From the NCBI GenBank assembly GCA_023388605.1, contig JAEWFX010000060.1:1-10921 (forward strand): DNA of 10,921 nucleotides, written 5' to 3'. Below, one piece after another: positions 1-6,770 of this stretch (its first letter is position 1; the number at the start of each line of letters is the position of its first letter). The notes beneath the pieces were generated by a model, which had not been told where the DNA came from, did no database searches, and worked only from the letters and a program-made list of their open reading frames with translations. The position numbers and the translations under genes are program-made. The stretch comes from Bacillota bacterium. Its GTDB lineage: Bacteria > Bacillota > Clostridia > Saccharofermentanales > DTU023.

Positions 1-814
1 TGCTATGGTCAGGGGTATTCTACGTAATCGTAAACACACTCCTTTGCCAGGTGACCATGTGAACTACCAGAGTTCTGGTGATCCAGATGTCCCTTGGGTG
101 ATCAATGATATTTTACCCAGACGCAATGTCTTGCCGCGTCCTCCTATAAGCAATTTGGATATTTTATTGGTCACGGTAGCTGCGACCTTGCCCGAGATAG
201 ATTATTTTTTGATCGACAGACTATTGGCATATGCCTTTTTTCATCAGATCGAGCCCATACTCATTGTCAGCAAAAACGATCAAAATCCTCTACAAGAAAA
301 TATTGATAATTTCTTAGCTAATTATCGAGCTACCGGTTTCAAAATCTTTTTTACTGAACTTACTTCCGAACTCAATATAGAAGAAATAAAGTCTGCCATC
401 GCCGGTAAAAATGTAGCGTTTGCAGGTCAGAGTGGTGTGGGCAAGTCAACTTTGATCAATCGTTTGTTTGGCAGTCAATTGATGGAGATCGGACAATTAT
501 CGGAGAAGGGTAAACGCGGTAAGCAAACCACTAGACACGTCGAATTATTCCCAGTAGATGGTGGCTACATCGCCGATACTCCGGGTTTTCAAACCATCAA
601 TTTATATGATCTGCAGATGAGTGAAGATGATTTTGCTGCAGGTTATCCAGAGATTAAGCAATATAGTGATCAATGTAGATTTCGTAGCTGCCGTCATATG
701 AGCGAACCTGATTGTGCAGTCAAAGAGCACGCAGGTATGCATCCAGATCGCTATGAGCGTTATTGTCAATTACGTAAACAGTTAGCAGAAGAGATAAAAC
801 AACGACAATACTAG
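1..814 (+). CDS. rsgA: Ribosome small-subunit-dependent GTPase A (5' end outside window)
   Basis: RsgA is a circularly permuted GTPase that binds the 30S subunit late in assembly and is stimulated by it. The reading frame is open to base 2. The ATG at 5 is internal: the residues after it (RGILR, then PLPGD) belong to the N-terminal OB-fold, so roughly 25-30 residues lie upstream of the window. Counting from that Met, the motifs come in the permuted order: G4-like SKND at 89-92, G1 GQSGVGKST at 141-149, the G2 region GKQTTRH near 172-178, and G3 DTPG at 191-194. A C-terminal zinc knuckle follows with C224, C229, H231 and C237. The G4 motif has Ser where NKxD or TKxD is usual. The stop (TAG, 812-814) is 10 bases before rpe. 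In B. subtilis the relatives of this gene and its two followers lie in one operon behind a Ser/Thr kinase and phosphatase, so those genes may lie upstream. Confidence 0.95.
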   Translation, partial: AMVRGILRNRKHTPLPGDHVNYQSSGDPDVPWVINDILPRRNVLPRPPISNLDILLVTVAATLPEIDYFLIDRLLAYAFFHQIEPILIVSKNDQNPLQENIDNFLANYRATGFKIFFTELTSELNIEEIKSAIAGKNVAFAGQSGVGKSTLINRLFGSQLMEIGQLSEKGKRGKQTTRHVELFPVDGGYIADTPGFQTINLYDLQMSEDDFAAGYPEIKQYSDQCRFRSCRHMSEPDCAVKEHAGMHPDRYERYCQLRKQLAEEIKQRQY

Positions 815-815
815 T

Positions 816-821
816 GAGGTG
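816..821 (+). promoter_or_regulatory. Ribosome binding site that sets the rpe start
   Basis: GAGGTG, continuing as GAGGTGATT, lies directly before ATG 825, with five bases between GAGG and the ATG. The in-frame GTG at 819 sits inside this sequence and so is unlikely to be the start. Confidence 0.75.
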
Positions 822-824
822 ATT

Positions 825-1505
825 ATGTTAGTTCGTAAACACGACAAACCTTTGATCTGTCCGTCTGTTCTTGCCGCTGATTTTGCTCACCTGGCTGACT
901 CTATAGGTAGAGTTAATAGCGAAGCTGATTGGTTGCACTGCGACATCATGGACGGTTCTTTTGTACCCAATATCTCTTTTGGTCTACCCGTGATCGCTGC
1001 ACTGAGACAGATAACTGACCTGCCACTAGATGTGCATTTGATGGTAGAAAGTCCCGAGCGTTGGGTAGATAGTATAGCGAAGCTAGGTGCTGATTCTTTT
1101 GTTTTTCATCAAGAAGCAGTGGTGCACGGACACAGATTGATTCAGAGTATCAAGGCAGCAGGTATGTCTGCAGGTGTGGCACTCTGTCCCAGTACACCAT
1201 TGAATAACATCGAAGAATATCTGAACGATATTGATCTGCTCTTGATTATGACCGTTAATCCGGGTTTTGGTGGTCAGAGTTACATTGAGAGTATGACAGA
1301 TAAAATACGTCGTGCTCGTCAGCTCATCGACGCTTCAGGTCGTGATATTTTCCTACAGGTTGACGGTGGTATATCGCGTGAGACCATCGCAGTGTCAGCA
1401 GAAGCGGGAGCAGATGTTTTTGTGGCGGGCAGTGCTTGTTTTGGCAGACCAGATCCCGTTGCAGAAATTATTGCTATGCGTGATCGAGCAGAAATGAATC
1501 AATAA
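825..1505 (+). CDS. rpe: Ribulose-phosphate 3-epimerase
   Basis: Rpe interconverts D-ribulose 5-phosphate and D-xylulose 5-phosphate in the cytosolic pentose phosphate pathway, using a TIM barrel with a divalent metal. From ATG 825 the protein has 226 residues, close to the usual 215-225. Family motifs are clear: CPSVLAADF at 12-20, LHCDIMDGSFVPN at 37-49, LDVHLMVE at 68-75, MTVNPGFGGQ at 142-151 and QVDGGI at 178-183. The metal-binding and catalytic set H38, D40, H71 and D180 is complete, with D40 and D180 the expected acid/base pair. An in-frame GTG at 819 would add two residues but falls inside the ribosome binding site. The gene follows rsgA by 10 bases and precedes thiN by 7, which suggests one transcript. 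Confidence 0.97.
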   Translation: MLVRKHDKPLICPSVLAADFAHLADSIGRVNSEADWLHCDIMDGSFVPNISFGLPVIAALRQITDLPLDVHLMVESPERWVDSIAKLGADSFVFHQEAVVHGHRLIQSIKAAGMSAGVALCPSTPLNNIEEYLNDIDLLLIMTVNPGFGGQSYIESMTDKIRRARQLIDASGRDIFLQVDGGISRETIAVSAEAGADVFVAGSACFGRPDPVAEIIAMRDRAEMNQ

Positions 1506-1512
1506 CCGCCCA

Positions 1513-2223
1513 ATGTCATATTACGCTTTAGTTCTAAATGGAGATCTTGTCGATGGCGATGCGATAATGCCTTTGTTGCAGCGTGCGAGTATGGTCATAG
1601 CGGTCGATGGTGGCACTGATCATCTGACAAGACTAAACTATAGACCAGAACTTTTGATCGGCGATTTTGATTCTGTCGCCAGCGATAGTTTCGAATATTG
1701 GCGTGAGCTGGGCTGTGAGGTCAAGACTTTCCCAAAACGTAAAGATTTCACTGACGGTGAATTAGCTCTCGACTATCTGCTGACAGAAGTTGTAGATGGA
1801 TCTGATGCTATACATATAGATATGATCGCAGCTTTTGGCAAGCGTTATGACCATTTGCTCGCCAATCAATTGTTAGCGGTGGAATTAGTTGAACGTTATG
1901 GTATAGAAATAATGCTCACTGACGGAGAGACTGTGCAGTTGATCGCTGGTTCTGGCAATCATTGTTTGTGCTGTCCACCTACAGATACCGTGATTTCCTT
2001 GATCGCTCACCGTGATGCTGAGGTCAGCTTGTCGACAGAAGATAATTTTTGTCTATCTTATCCGGTAGAAGATCTTTGCCTCAAGGTCGGAACTTGTCTG
2101 GGAGTAAGCAATAAATTGCTACCCAAAAAGAGACTGGCTACCACCAGTCTCTCCAAGGAAGTTTCACTGAATCTTACAGTCAACTCAGGTATAGTCTCAC
2201 TCATCCTCACACCCGAGATTTAA
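1513..2223 (+). CDS. thiN: Thiamine pyrophosphokinase
   Basis: ThiN transfers pyrophosphate from ATP to thiamine, giving the cofactor thiamine diphosphate in one step. It therefore lets the cell use salvaged thiamine. The protein has 236 residues, somewhat longer than the roughly 210-215 common in this family. Motifs are VDGG at 31-34, IGDFDS at 49-54, KDFTDGELAL at 77-86 (the K-D-x-T-D nucleotide/metal signature) and GKRYDHLLAN at 109-118, followed by a C-terminal beta domain with GVSN at 197-200. After that SN pair come about a dozen more residues than I expect (near 203-216), and the DNA encoding them holds a terminator-like hairpin for the opposite strand. No clear Shine-Dalgarno precedes ATG 1513. 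It starts 7 bases after the rpe stop, so translational coupling is likely. TPP made here would serve transketolase, which uses the Rpe product xylulose 5-phosphate. Confidence 0.93.
   Translation: MSYYALVLNGDLVDGDAIMPLLQRASMVIAVDGGTDHLTRLNYRPELLIGDFDSVASDSFEYWRELGCEVKTFPKRKDFTDGELALDYLLTEVVDGSDAIHIDMIAAFGKRYDHLLANQLLAVELVERYGIEIMLTDGETVQLIAGSGNHCLCCPPTDTVISLIAHRDAEVSLSTEDNFCLSYPVEDLCLKVGTCLGVSNKLLPKKRLATTSLSKEVSLNLTVNSGIVSLILTPEI
2125..2152 (-). terminator. Putative intrinsic terminator of the minus-strand operon, inside thiN
   Basis: Bases 2129-2137 (AGAGACTGG) and 2144-2152 (CCAGTCTCT) are a perfect 9-bp inverted repeat with a 6-base loop. Read on the minus strand, the second arm runs into TTTT (complement of 2125-2128), giving five U including the last paired base, then GGG. 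This is the right orientation and distance, about 84 bases past the tyrS stop, to end the rsuA-tmcAL-tyrS transcript. On the plus strand the same hairpin has no T-run after it. It lies within thiN codons 206-214. The U-tract is modest, so some read-through is possible. Confidence 0.65.
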
Positions 2224-2235
2224 TTATTTGCTTGA

Positions 2236-3477
2236 TTATTTGAGCAGAAGACGATAGAAGTTCTTCTTGCCACGGCGCACGATGACTTCGTTATCTGTAA
2301 AGTCTTCTGTTTTTAATTGGTAATCCAAGTCCTTGATCACCTCGTTGTTGAGATAGATACCGCCTTGTAACATCAGACGGCGACCTTCACTGCGAGACGG
2401 GACGAATTTATTGTCAGCTAAAATACTTAGAAATTGTTTAGGCAGATCATTTGCAGCGATCTCAGCAGTAGGCATATCCTCGGATCGGCCAGCACCGCTG
2501 AATAATTCTTTAGCTTGCTGTTCAGCTGCCTTAGCCTTTTCTTCACCGTGTACAATTTTGGTGACTTCATAAGCGAGGCGTAGCTTAGCTTCGTTGATAG
2601 CAGAGCCCTCGAGTTCAGCGTAGTGATTGACCTCGTCCATCTCGACAAAAGTGAGCAGTTTCAGACAATTGATGACATCGCTATCAGGGATATTACGCCA
2701 ATATTGATAGAAATCGAAGACGGGCAGTTTGTTCTCGTCCAGCCAGACAGCACCTTTTGCGGTTTTTCCCATCTTTTTACCTTCAGAGTTGAGCAGGAGA
2801 TTGACGGTGGCACCGTAGACTTCTGTCTGTTCGACACGTCGCACCAAATCTACACCGGCCAATACATTCGACCACTGATCATCACCGCCCATCTGCAGTG
2901 TACAGTTATAATTTTGGAATAATTGCAGATAGTCATAAGCCTGTAAGAGCATGTAATTGAATTCGAGGAAGGTGAGACCACGCTCCAGACGTTGGCGATA
3001 GCACTCAGCAGTCAGCATTCGATTGACTGAAAAATGTACACCGATATCACGAATAAAAGTAAGATAATCTAGTTTGCCTAACCAATCTGCATTGTTGACG
3101 AGGATGGCTCCATTGCCAGGAGCTTTAGGGTCGTCGGCGAAATCAATGATCAAGGACATCTGCTGTTGGAAGCGAGAAGCGTTGTGGGCGATAGTTTCTG
3201 GTGTCATCATCTGACGAAGATCTGAGCGGCCAGAAGGATCGCCGATCATCGCTGTTCCACCACCTATCAGAGCGATGGGTTTATGTCCGGCACGTTGAAG
3301 ATGTGCCATCATCATCAGGGCGATCATATGTCCTACATGTAGACTGTCAGCGGTAGGATCAAAACCTGTGTAAAAGACGACTTGCTCTTCGCCTAATTTG
3401 CGTTTGATAGTATCTGCGTGCGTAGTTTGTGCGAGAAAGCCTCGCTCGATTAAAGTATCATAAACGTTTTTAGCCAT
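2236..3477 (-). CDS. tyrS: Tyrosyl-tRNA synthetase
   Basis: TyrS activates tyrosine with ATP and charges tRNA-Tyr in the cytosol. The 413-residue length fits bacterial TyrS. This is a class I synthetase: YTGFDPTADSLHVGH at 36-50 contains the HIGH-type motif HVGH (47-50), followed by GDPSGR at 79-84, LEFNYMLLQAYD at 171-182, QMGGDDQWSN at 195-204 and the KMSKS-type loop KMGKT at 235-239. A C-terminal S4 RNA-binding domain spans about 347-410. The start is well set: AGGAGG lies five bases upstream of the ATG. It is the last gene of the minus-strand operon, 15 bases after tmcAL. Many Bacillota tyrS genes sit behind a T-box leader, but the space upstream here is too short to hold one. The stop codon faces the thiN stop with only 12 bases between. 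Confidence 0.98.
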   Translation of the reverse strand: MAKNVYDTLIERGFLAQTTHADTIKRKLGEEQVVFYTGFDPTADSLHVGHMIALMMMAHLQRAGHKPIALIGGGTAMIGDPSGRSDLRQMMTPETIAHNASRFQQQMSLIIDFADDPKAPGNGAILVNNADWLGKLDYLTFIRDIGVHFSVNRMLTAECYRQRLERGLTFLEFNYMLLQAYDYLQLFQNYNCTLQMGGDDQWSNVLAGVDLVRRVEQTEVYGATVNLLLNSEGKKMGKTAKGAVWLDENKLPVFDFYQYWRNIPDSDVINCLKLLTFVEMDEVNHYAELEGSAINEAKLRLAYEVTKIVHGEEKAKAAEQQAKELFSGAGRSEDMPTAEIAANDLPKQFLSILADNKFVPSRSEGRRLMLQGGIYLNNEVIKDLDYQLKTEDFTDNEVIVRRGKKNFYRLLLK

Positions 3478-3492
3478 AATCTCCTCCTAGCG

Positions 3493-4704
3493 TCAAATAT
3501 TAGACTTATAGATAGGCTTTTGCAATAATTCTGCAGTCGAGTATCCAGCCTTATTTGCCCATAGTCGACAAGCAAGACGATCTTGCTGATACTGCCGGCT
3601 CACCATAGGATCAGTTTGATCATTGAGGTCGCTGAGATTTGCGATCAAAGGGCAGTCAGATAGCTCTTGTAGCTTACGTAATAAATAGCGACCATCACGA
3701 TTGAAGCCGAGTACTTGTAAGTATTGCGGTGTGGGATCATCGTCCTCACCGATATTCAATAGAAGATTACATAGTGTGCGTTGCAGACGACTTTCTGGGT
3801 ATTGGCGTGATTTGCTCTGAGCTATCAAATCGTTGAGTGAGAATTGATCTTGTTTAGTGAAGTTATTGTATAGACGTCGATATAGTTCGTCTGTAAGATA
3901 GCGGGTACGTGGTTGAGTATCCCTGCTGAGTAAAGTCAAAAATTCATCTGCGAAGTCATTGAGCTTAACCGTATGTTTGGTGTGCATCTCCTGTAACAAC
4001 AAGGCTGCTGAACTCACAGGCATATTTTGTTTTAGTTTGTAAAGAAGGTCGCTGCTGATAGGCTGATCGCTCAGTTTGCGAAGAGCAGTGGCAGAGGCGT
4101 AGCCAGTTTGGTCAATTGTTTCAGTTAAATATGCTGATCCTTGACGTTTAATGAATATAGGTTTGATCTGTTTGCCTTTGAGTTGCAGGTTTGATTTTAA
4201 GTATTCGACAGCGAGGATCTGATTGGGGTGATTGAGGATATCCTCTGCCATAGGCAAAAAATGACTGAGAGCTAGTGAACGAGCATGTGCGTAGCCTAAA
4301 TGCAGATTCTCTTTGAGAATTTTCAGATAATCATCATTGTTATCGGCATCTCGTAAAAATTCTGCTATTCGTACTAGTTCAGACGATTCATGTTGTTCAT
4401 AACCAAAGGCTTGATTGGGGATTTGTAGCTCTTTGATAGCGTGTACAGCACCTCTAGCATAGGCTTCGGCAGAAGATAAGGTAGTGATGGTAGGCAGACG
4501 CAATACTAAATCTGCTCCATTGAGCAGTGCCTGTTCTGTGCGCACATAGGGAGAGAGAAGTGCTGGCTCACCGCGTTGACAGAAATACCCAGAGAGCAGA
4601 ACTATGATGCCGCTTCGTCCATATAGACGGCGAATTTCTGCGATCTGGTGAGCGTGACCAGAGTGGAAGGGATTATATTCAGCGACGATGGCAAATCTTT
4701 TCAT
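3493..4704 (-). CDS. tmcAL: tRNA(Met) cytidine acetate ligase (TmcAL, YlbM family)
   Basis: TmcAL uses acetate and ATP, through an acetyl-adenylate, to form N4-acetylcytidine at wobble position 34 of elongator tRNA-Met. In Bacillota it does the job of the unrelated TmcA. The 403 residues match the family (about 400-415). The N-terminal nucleotidyltransferase motif AEYNPFHSGH at 8-17 contains the HIGH-like HSGH, followed by LSGYFCQRGEPA at 37-48, NGADLVLRLP at 62-71 and SAEAYARGAV at 78-87. Further family signatures are NQILAVEYLK at 161-170, ASATALRKL at 203-211, SRLQRTL at 305-311 and LGFNRDGR at 332-339. The motif I recall as FGSE reads FGYE at 100-103. The start ATG has only a weak site (CAGGT, 7 bases away). 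It lies 28 bases after rsuA and 15 before tyrS. Confidence 0.95.
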   Translation of the reverse strand: MKRFAIVAEYNPFHSGHAHQIAEIRRLYGRSGIIVLLSGYFCQRGEPALLSPYVRTEQALLNGADLVLRLPTITTLSSAEAYARGAVHAIKELQIPNQAFGYEQHESSELVRIAEFLRDADNNDDYLKILKENLHLGYAHARSLALSHFLPMAEDILNHPNQILAVEYLKSNLQLKGKQIKPIFIKRQGSAYLTETIDQTGYASATALRKLSDQPISSDLLYKLKQNMPVSSAALLLQEMHTKHTVKLNDFADEFLTLLSRDTQPRTRYLTDELYRRLYNNFTKQDQFSLNDLIAQSKSRQYPESRLQRTLCNLLLNIGEDDDPTPQYLQVLGFNRDGRYLLRKLQELSDCPLIANLSDLNDQTDPMVSRQYQQDRLACRLWANKAGYSTAELLQKPIYKSNI

Positions 4705-4732
4705 TTGTATACCTGTTGATATTTCTCACTAG

Positions 4733-5464
4733 CTATTGAACTTGTTCTCTGACGATGGCTTCTTCTTCGGCGCTCAGTTGACGTATATCACCCACTGCCA
4801 ATTCTGGAGCGAGATCGATGCCGGCGAAGTGTATGCGATGTAGTTTGGTGACCGGATGAAATAGTGCAGCAGCCATTTTTTTGACTTGATGATATTTACC
4901 TTCATAGATGGTTAAATGCACATGGCTGTCATCGATGATCTCCAGCTCGGCTGGCAGACATTCAGTGCCGTCAAATAGCCTTAGGCCTTCTGCTAAAATT
5001 TCGCCGTCGCGTGGTGTCCAGGCTGAACCCTCAGTTTCTACATCATAGATTTTGGCGACATGGCGTTGAGGTGATAGGAGTTGATGACAGAGTGTTCCAT
5101 CTGTGGTGAGCAGCAATATTCCAGTCGTATCCTTGTCTAAACGACCGATGGGAAATAGCCCGATGGCTTGTAGTTCTGGCGGAATCAAATCAGCTATGGT
5201 GGGGTGTTTTGCATCCTCCATGGCTGTGATATAGCCTGCAGGTTTATGTAACATGAAGATAGGTGACTCATAGATAGTGAGAGATTGTCCGTCCAGAGTT
5301 AACAGAGACAATTCGCTCTGAGCGACTAGAAATCCTGCGTCTTCGATCACTTGTTTTCCTAGCTTAACTCTCTTGTCACGTATTAACTGCTTGACTTGTT
5401 TGCGGCTGCCATAGCCGTTATTGGCGAGCAATTTATCGATTCTAATCTTTTTGTCTCGAGTCAT
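4733..5464 (-). CDS. rsuA: 16S rRNA pseudouridine(516)-type synthase, RsuA family
   Basis: RsuA-family enzymes isomerise a specific uridine, in RsuA itself U516 of 16S rRNA, to pseudouridine during small-subunit assembly. The 243-residue protein has an N-terminal S4 domain (about 8-55, IRIDKLLANNGYGSRKQV) and then the synthase domain: KPAGYI at 74-79, GRLDKDTTGILLLTTDG at 107-123 with catalytic Asp 110, and EGKYHQVKKM at 178-187. The DTTG signature and the EGxYHQV form favour RsuA over RluB, RluE or RluF, but exact site specificity cannot be read from sequence. AGAAGG lies 8 bases upstream of the ATG. This is the first gene of the minus-strand operon and is divergent from pyrR across about 100 bases. 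Confidence 0.92.
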   Translation of the reverse strand: MTRDKKIRIDKLLANNGYGSRKQVKQLIRDKRVKLGKQVIEDAGFLVAQSELSLLTLDGQSLTIYESPIFMLHKPAGYITAMEDAKHPTIADLIPPELQAIGLFPIGRLDKDTTGILLLTTDGTLCHQLLSPQRHVAKIYDVETEGSAWTPRDGEILAEGLRLFDGTECLPAELEIIDDSHVHLTIYEGKYHQVKKMAAALFHPVTKLHRIHFAGIDLAPELAVGDIRQLSAEEEAIVREQVQ

Positions 5465-5566
5465 AAAAACTACCTTCTACCTGCCTATAATACTTGAATT
5501 ATGGTTAGTCGTATATTGTACAGAGTGATGATAAAATTAAATGGAAAGTTCAGTTTAGGAGTGAAG
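5465..5566. promoter_or_regulatory. Divergent promoter region between rsuA and pyrR
   Basis: These 102 bases are AT-rich and should hold both operon promoters. On the plus strand a perfect TATAAT lies at 5486-5491, preceded by TG at 5482-5483, which is one base off the extended -10 spacing; no good -35 is visible 16-18 bases upstream. A second, weaker option is TTGAAT at 5494-5499 with a poor -10 near 5517. On the minus strand, -10-like words (TACAAT at 5520-5515, CATAAT at 5503-5498, TATTAT at 5492-5487) all lack a matching -35. No LexA-type GAAC-N4-GTTC palindrome and no PyrR attenuator hairpin is seen. Exact start points are unresolved. Confidence 0.45.
5557..5561 (+). promoter_or_regulatory. 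Ribosome binding site that sets the pyrR start
   Basis: AGGAG, five bases before ATG 5567. It supports this start over the upstream in-frame ATG at 5501, whose extra 22 residues do not resemble PyrR. Confidence 0.8.
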
Positions 5567-6118
5567 ATGGAGATCAAAGCTAGACTATTAGATGCAGCGA
5601 CTATGGATCGTGCTCTTTCGCGTATCGCCCATGAAATAATTGAAAAGAATATTGCTGACGATGAGTTATACTTGGTTGGGATACGCACTAGAGGTGCCGT
5701 TATCGCTCGTCGCCTCGCTGCCAAGATAGAAAAATTTAGTGAGGCAAAGTGTTGTATCGGCGAACTAGATATAACTTTTTATCGAGATGATCTAGAACAG
5801 AAACAACAACAGCCGCATTTGCGTGATCTTCAACTACCCTTTGATCCTCAGAACAAAAATATCATCATCGTCGATGATGTCCTCTATACTGGCAGGACCG
5901 TACGTTGCGCCATCGAGGCATTGTTTGATCTTGGTCGTCCCCGCAGTATTCGCCTAGCGATTTTGGTTGATCGCGGCCATCGCGAATTGCCTCTACGTCC
6001 TGATTTTATCGGCAAAAATGTACCTACGGCCAGCCATGAAATCATCAAAGTTCAGGTGGAAGAAATAGACGGTAGTGACGGTGTGATAATAGCTGAGAAA
6101 GAGAATATCTGTGAGTGA
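5567..6118 (+). CDS. pyrR: Bifunctional pyr operon regulator / uracil phosphoribosyltransferase
   Basis: PyrR binds UMP/UTP and, in Bacillota, binds pyr mRNA leaders to cause attenuation. It also has uracil phosphoribosyltransferase activity (uracil + PRPP to UMP). From ATG 5567 it has 183 residues, close to the 181 of B. subtilis, and aligns from its first residues (ALSRIAHEII at 16-25). The PRPP-binding loop IVDDVLYTGRTVR is at 101-113, with VGIRTRG at 37-43, the ELDITFYRDD segment at 66-75 and the family signature LVDRGHRELP at 133-142. An upstream ATG at 5501 is in frame but lacks support. Unusually, no pyr biosynthesis gene follows. The next gene, a uracil-DNA glycosylase, overlaps its last 8 bases. 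No PyrR-type RNA site is visible in the short leader, so it probably regulates pyr genes elsewhere. Confidence 0.95.
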   Translation: MEIKARLLDAATMDRALSRIAHEIIEKNIADDELYLVGIRTRGAVIARRLAAKIEKFSEAKCCIGELDITFYRDDLEQKQQQPHLRDLQLPFDPQNKNIIIVDDVLYTGRTVRCAIEALFDLGRPRSIRLAILVDRGHRELPLRPDFIGKNVPTASHEIIKVQVEEIDGSDGVIIAEKENICE

Positions 6119-6746
6119 TATATATACTACAGGGAAGATAAATATCGATATTGCCACATGGTCTAGTTTTGTGGAGCAGTGTCAAGCTTGTACTGACTGT
6201 GAATTATGCCAAGAGCGCGATCAAGTTGTAGTTTGGCGTGGCAGTGTACCAGCGCCCTTGATGATTGTCGGTGAAGGGCCTGGAGCAGAAGAAGATCGCC
6301 TGGGGCAGCCTTTTGTAGGAAGGTCTGGCAAGTTGTTGGATCGACTGTTACAAGCCCAGGAATTTCACCCCAATTTTTTCCATATCTGCAATATCGTCAA
6401 ATGTAGACCCCCAGCAAATCGTGTACCCACAGAGGTAGAGGCCAATACCTGCAAACAGCATTTAGCTAAGCAATTCAAATTAGTTAAACCTAAGGTGATC
6501 GTGTTGTGTGGCGCAACAGCTTATCGTTATTTCACTGGTCAAAAGGATTCGATTAGCAAAGTGCGTGGCCGGTGGCAAGAGAAAAATGGATATTTCATAA
6601 TGCCCACTTATCATCCAGCCTATGTCTTGCGTGATCCGCGTCAGCGTTCTAAATTGTGGGATGATTTTGCCAAAGTGCGTGAAAAACTTACGGAGTTAGG
6701 TCTAGCTATACCTGCTAACGATCCTCTGACGGCATTAGATATATAG
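6111..6746 (+). CDS. Uracil-DNA glycosylase, family 4 (iron-sulfur type)
   Basis: This enzyme removes uracil from DNA to start base excision repair. The 211-residue protein has the family 4 layout. The N-terminal cysteines include C27 and C30; C98 in NIVKCRPPANR and C114 complete the expected 4Fe-4S ligand set, with C24 and C33 as extra nearby cysteines. The active-site motif GEGPGAEEDRLGQPFVGRSG lies at 54-73 and the second motif PTYHPAYVLR at 165-174. The start is GTG 6111, overlapping pyrR by 8 bases. The ribosome binding site is weak (purine-rich GAGAAAGAG a few bases upstream), which suggests coupling to pyrR translation. The next few potential residues are not conserved, so a slightly later start cannot be excluded. 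uvrB follows after 24 bases. Some family members are annotated as phage SPO1-type DNA polymerase-related proteins. Confidence 0.92.
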   Translation: MSDIYTTGKINIDIATWSSFVEQCQACTDCELCQERDQVVVWRGSVPAPLMIVGEGPGAEEDRLGQPFVGRSGKLLDRLLQAQEFHPNFFHICNIVKCRPPANRVPTEVEANTCKQHLAKQFKLVKPKVIVLCGATAYRYFTGQKDSISKVRGRWQEKNGYFIMPTYHPAYVLRDPRQRSKLWDDFAKVREKLTELGLAIPANDPLTALDI

Positions 6747-6770
6747 AAAATACAGACGCAACGAGGAAGC

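Noticed and set aside
819..824. GTG 819 as the rpe start
   Set aside because: It overlaps the GAGGTG ribosome site that is properly spaced for ATG 825.
2224..2320. Plus-strand terminator after thiN
   Set aside because: The only candidate is a 5-bp stem (GACTT/AAGTC near 2283-2303) with a long loop, followed by an interrupted T-run inside tyrS; too weak to call.
2623..2922. 99-codon open frame on the plus strand opposite tyrS
   Set aside because: It is fully antisense to conserved tyrS motifs, has no ribosome site and resembles no protein family; it is a shadow of the tyrS frame.
5501..5566. 22-residue N-terminal extension of PyrR from ATG 5501
   Set aside because: The residues do not match PyrR, ATG 5567 has AGGAG at the right distance, and the resulting 183 residues fit the family length.
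5465..5566. PyrR-responsive attenuator or LexA box before pyrR
   Set aside because: The leader is too short for anti-antiterminator structures, the PyrR RNA consensus is not seen, and no GAAC-N4-GTTC palindrome is present.
5863..5879. Inverted repeat CATCATCG / CGATGATG
   Set aside because: It encodes the conserved PRPP loop (IIIVDDV), has a one-base loop and no T-run; codon content explains it.
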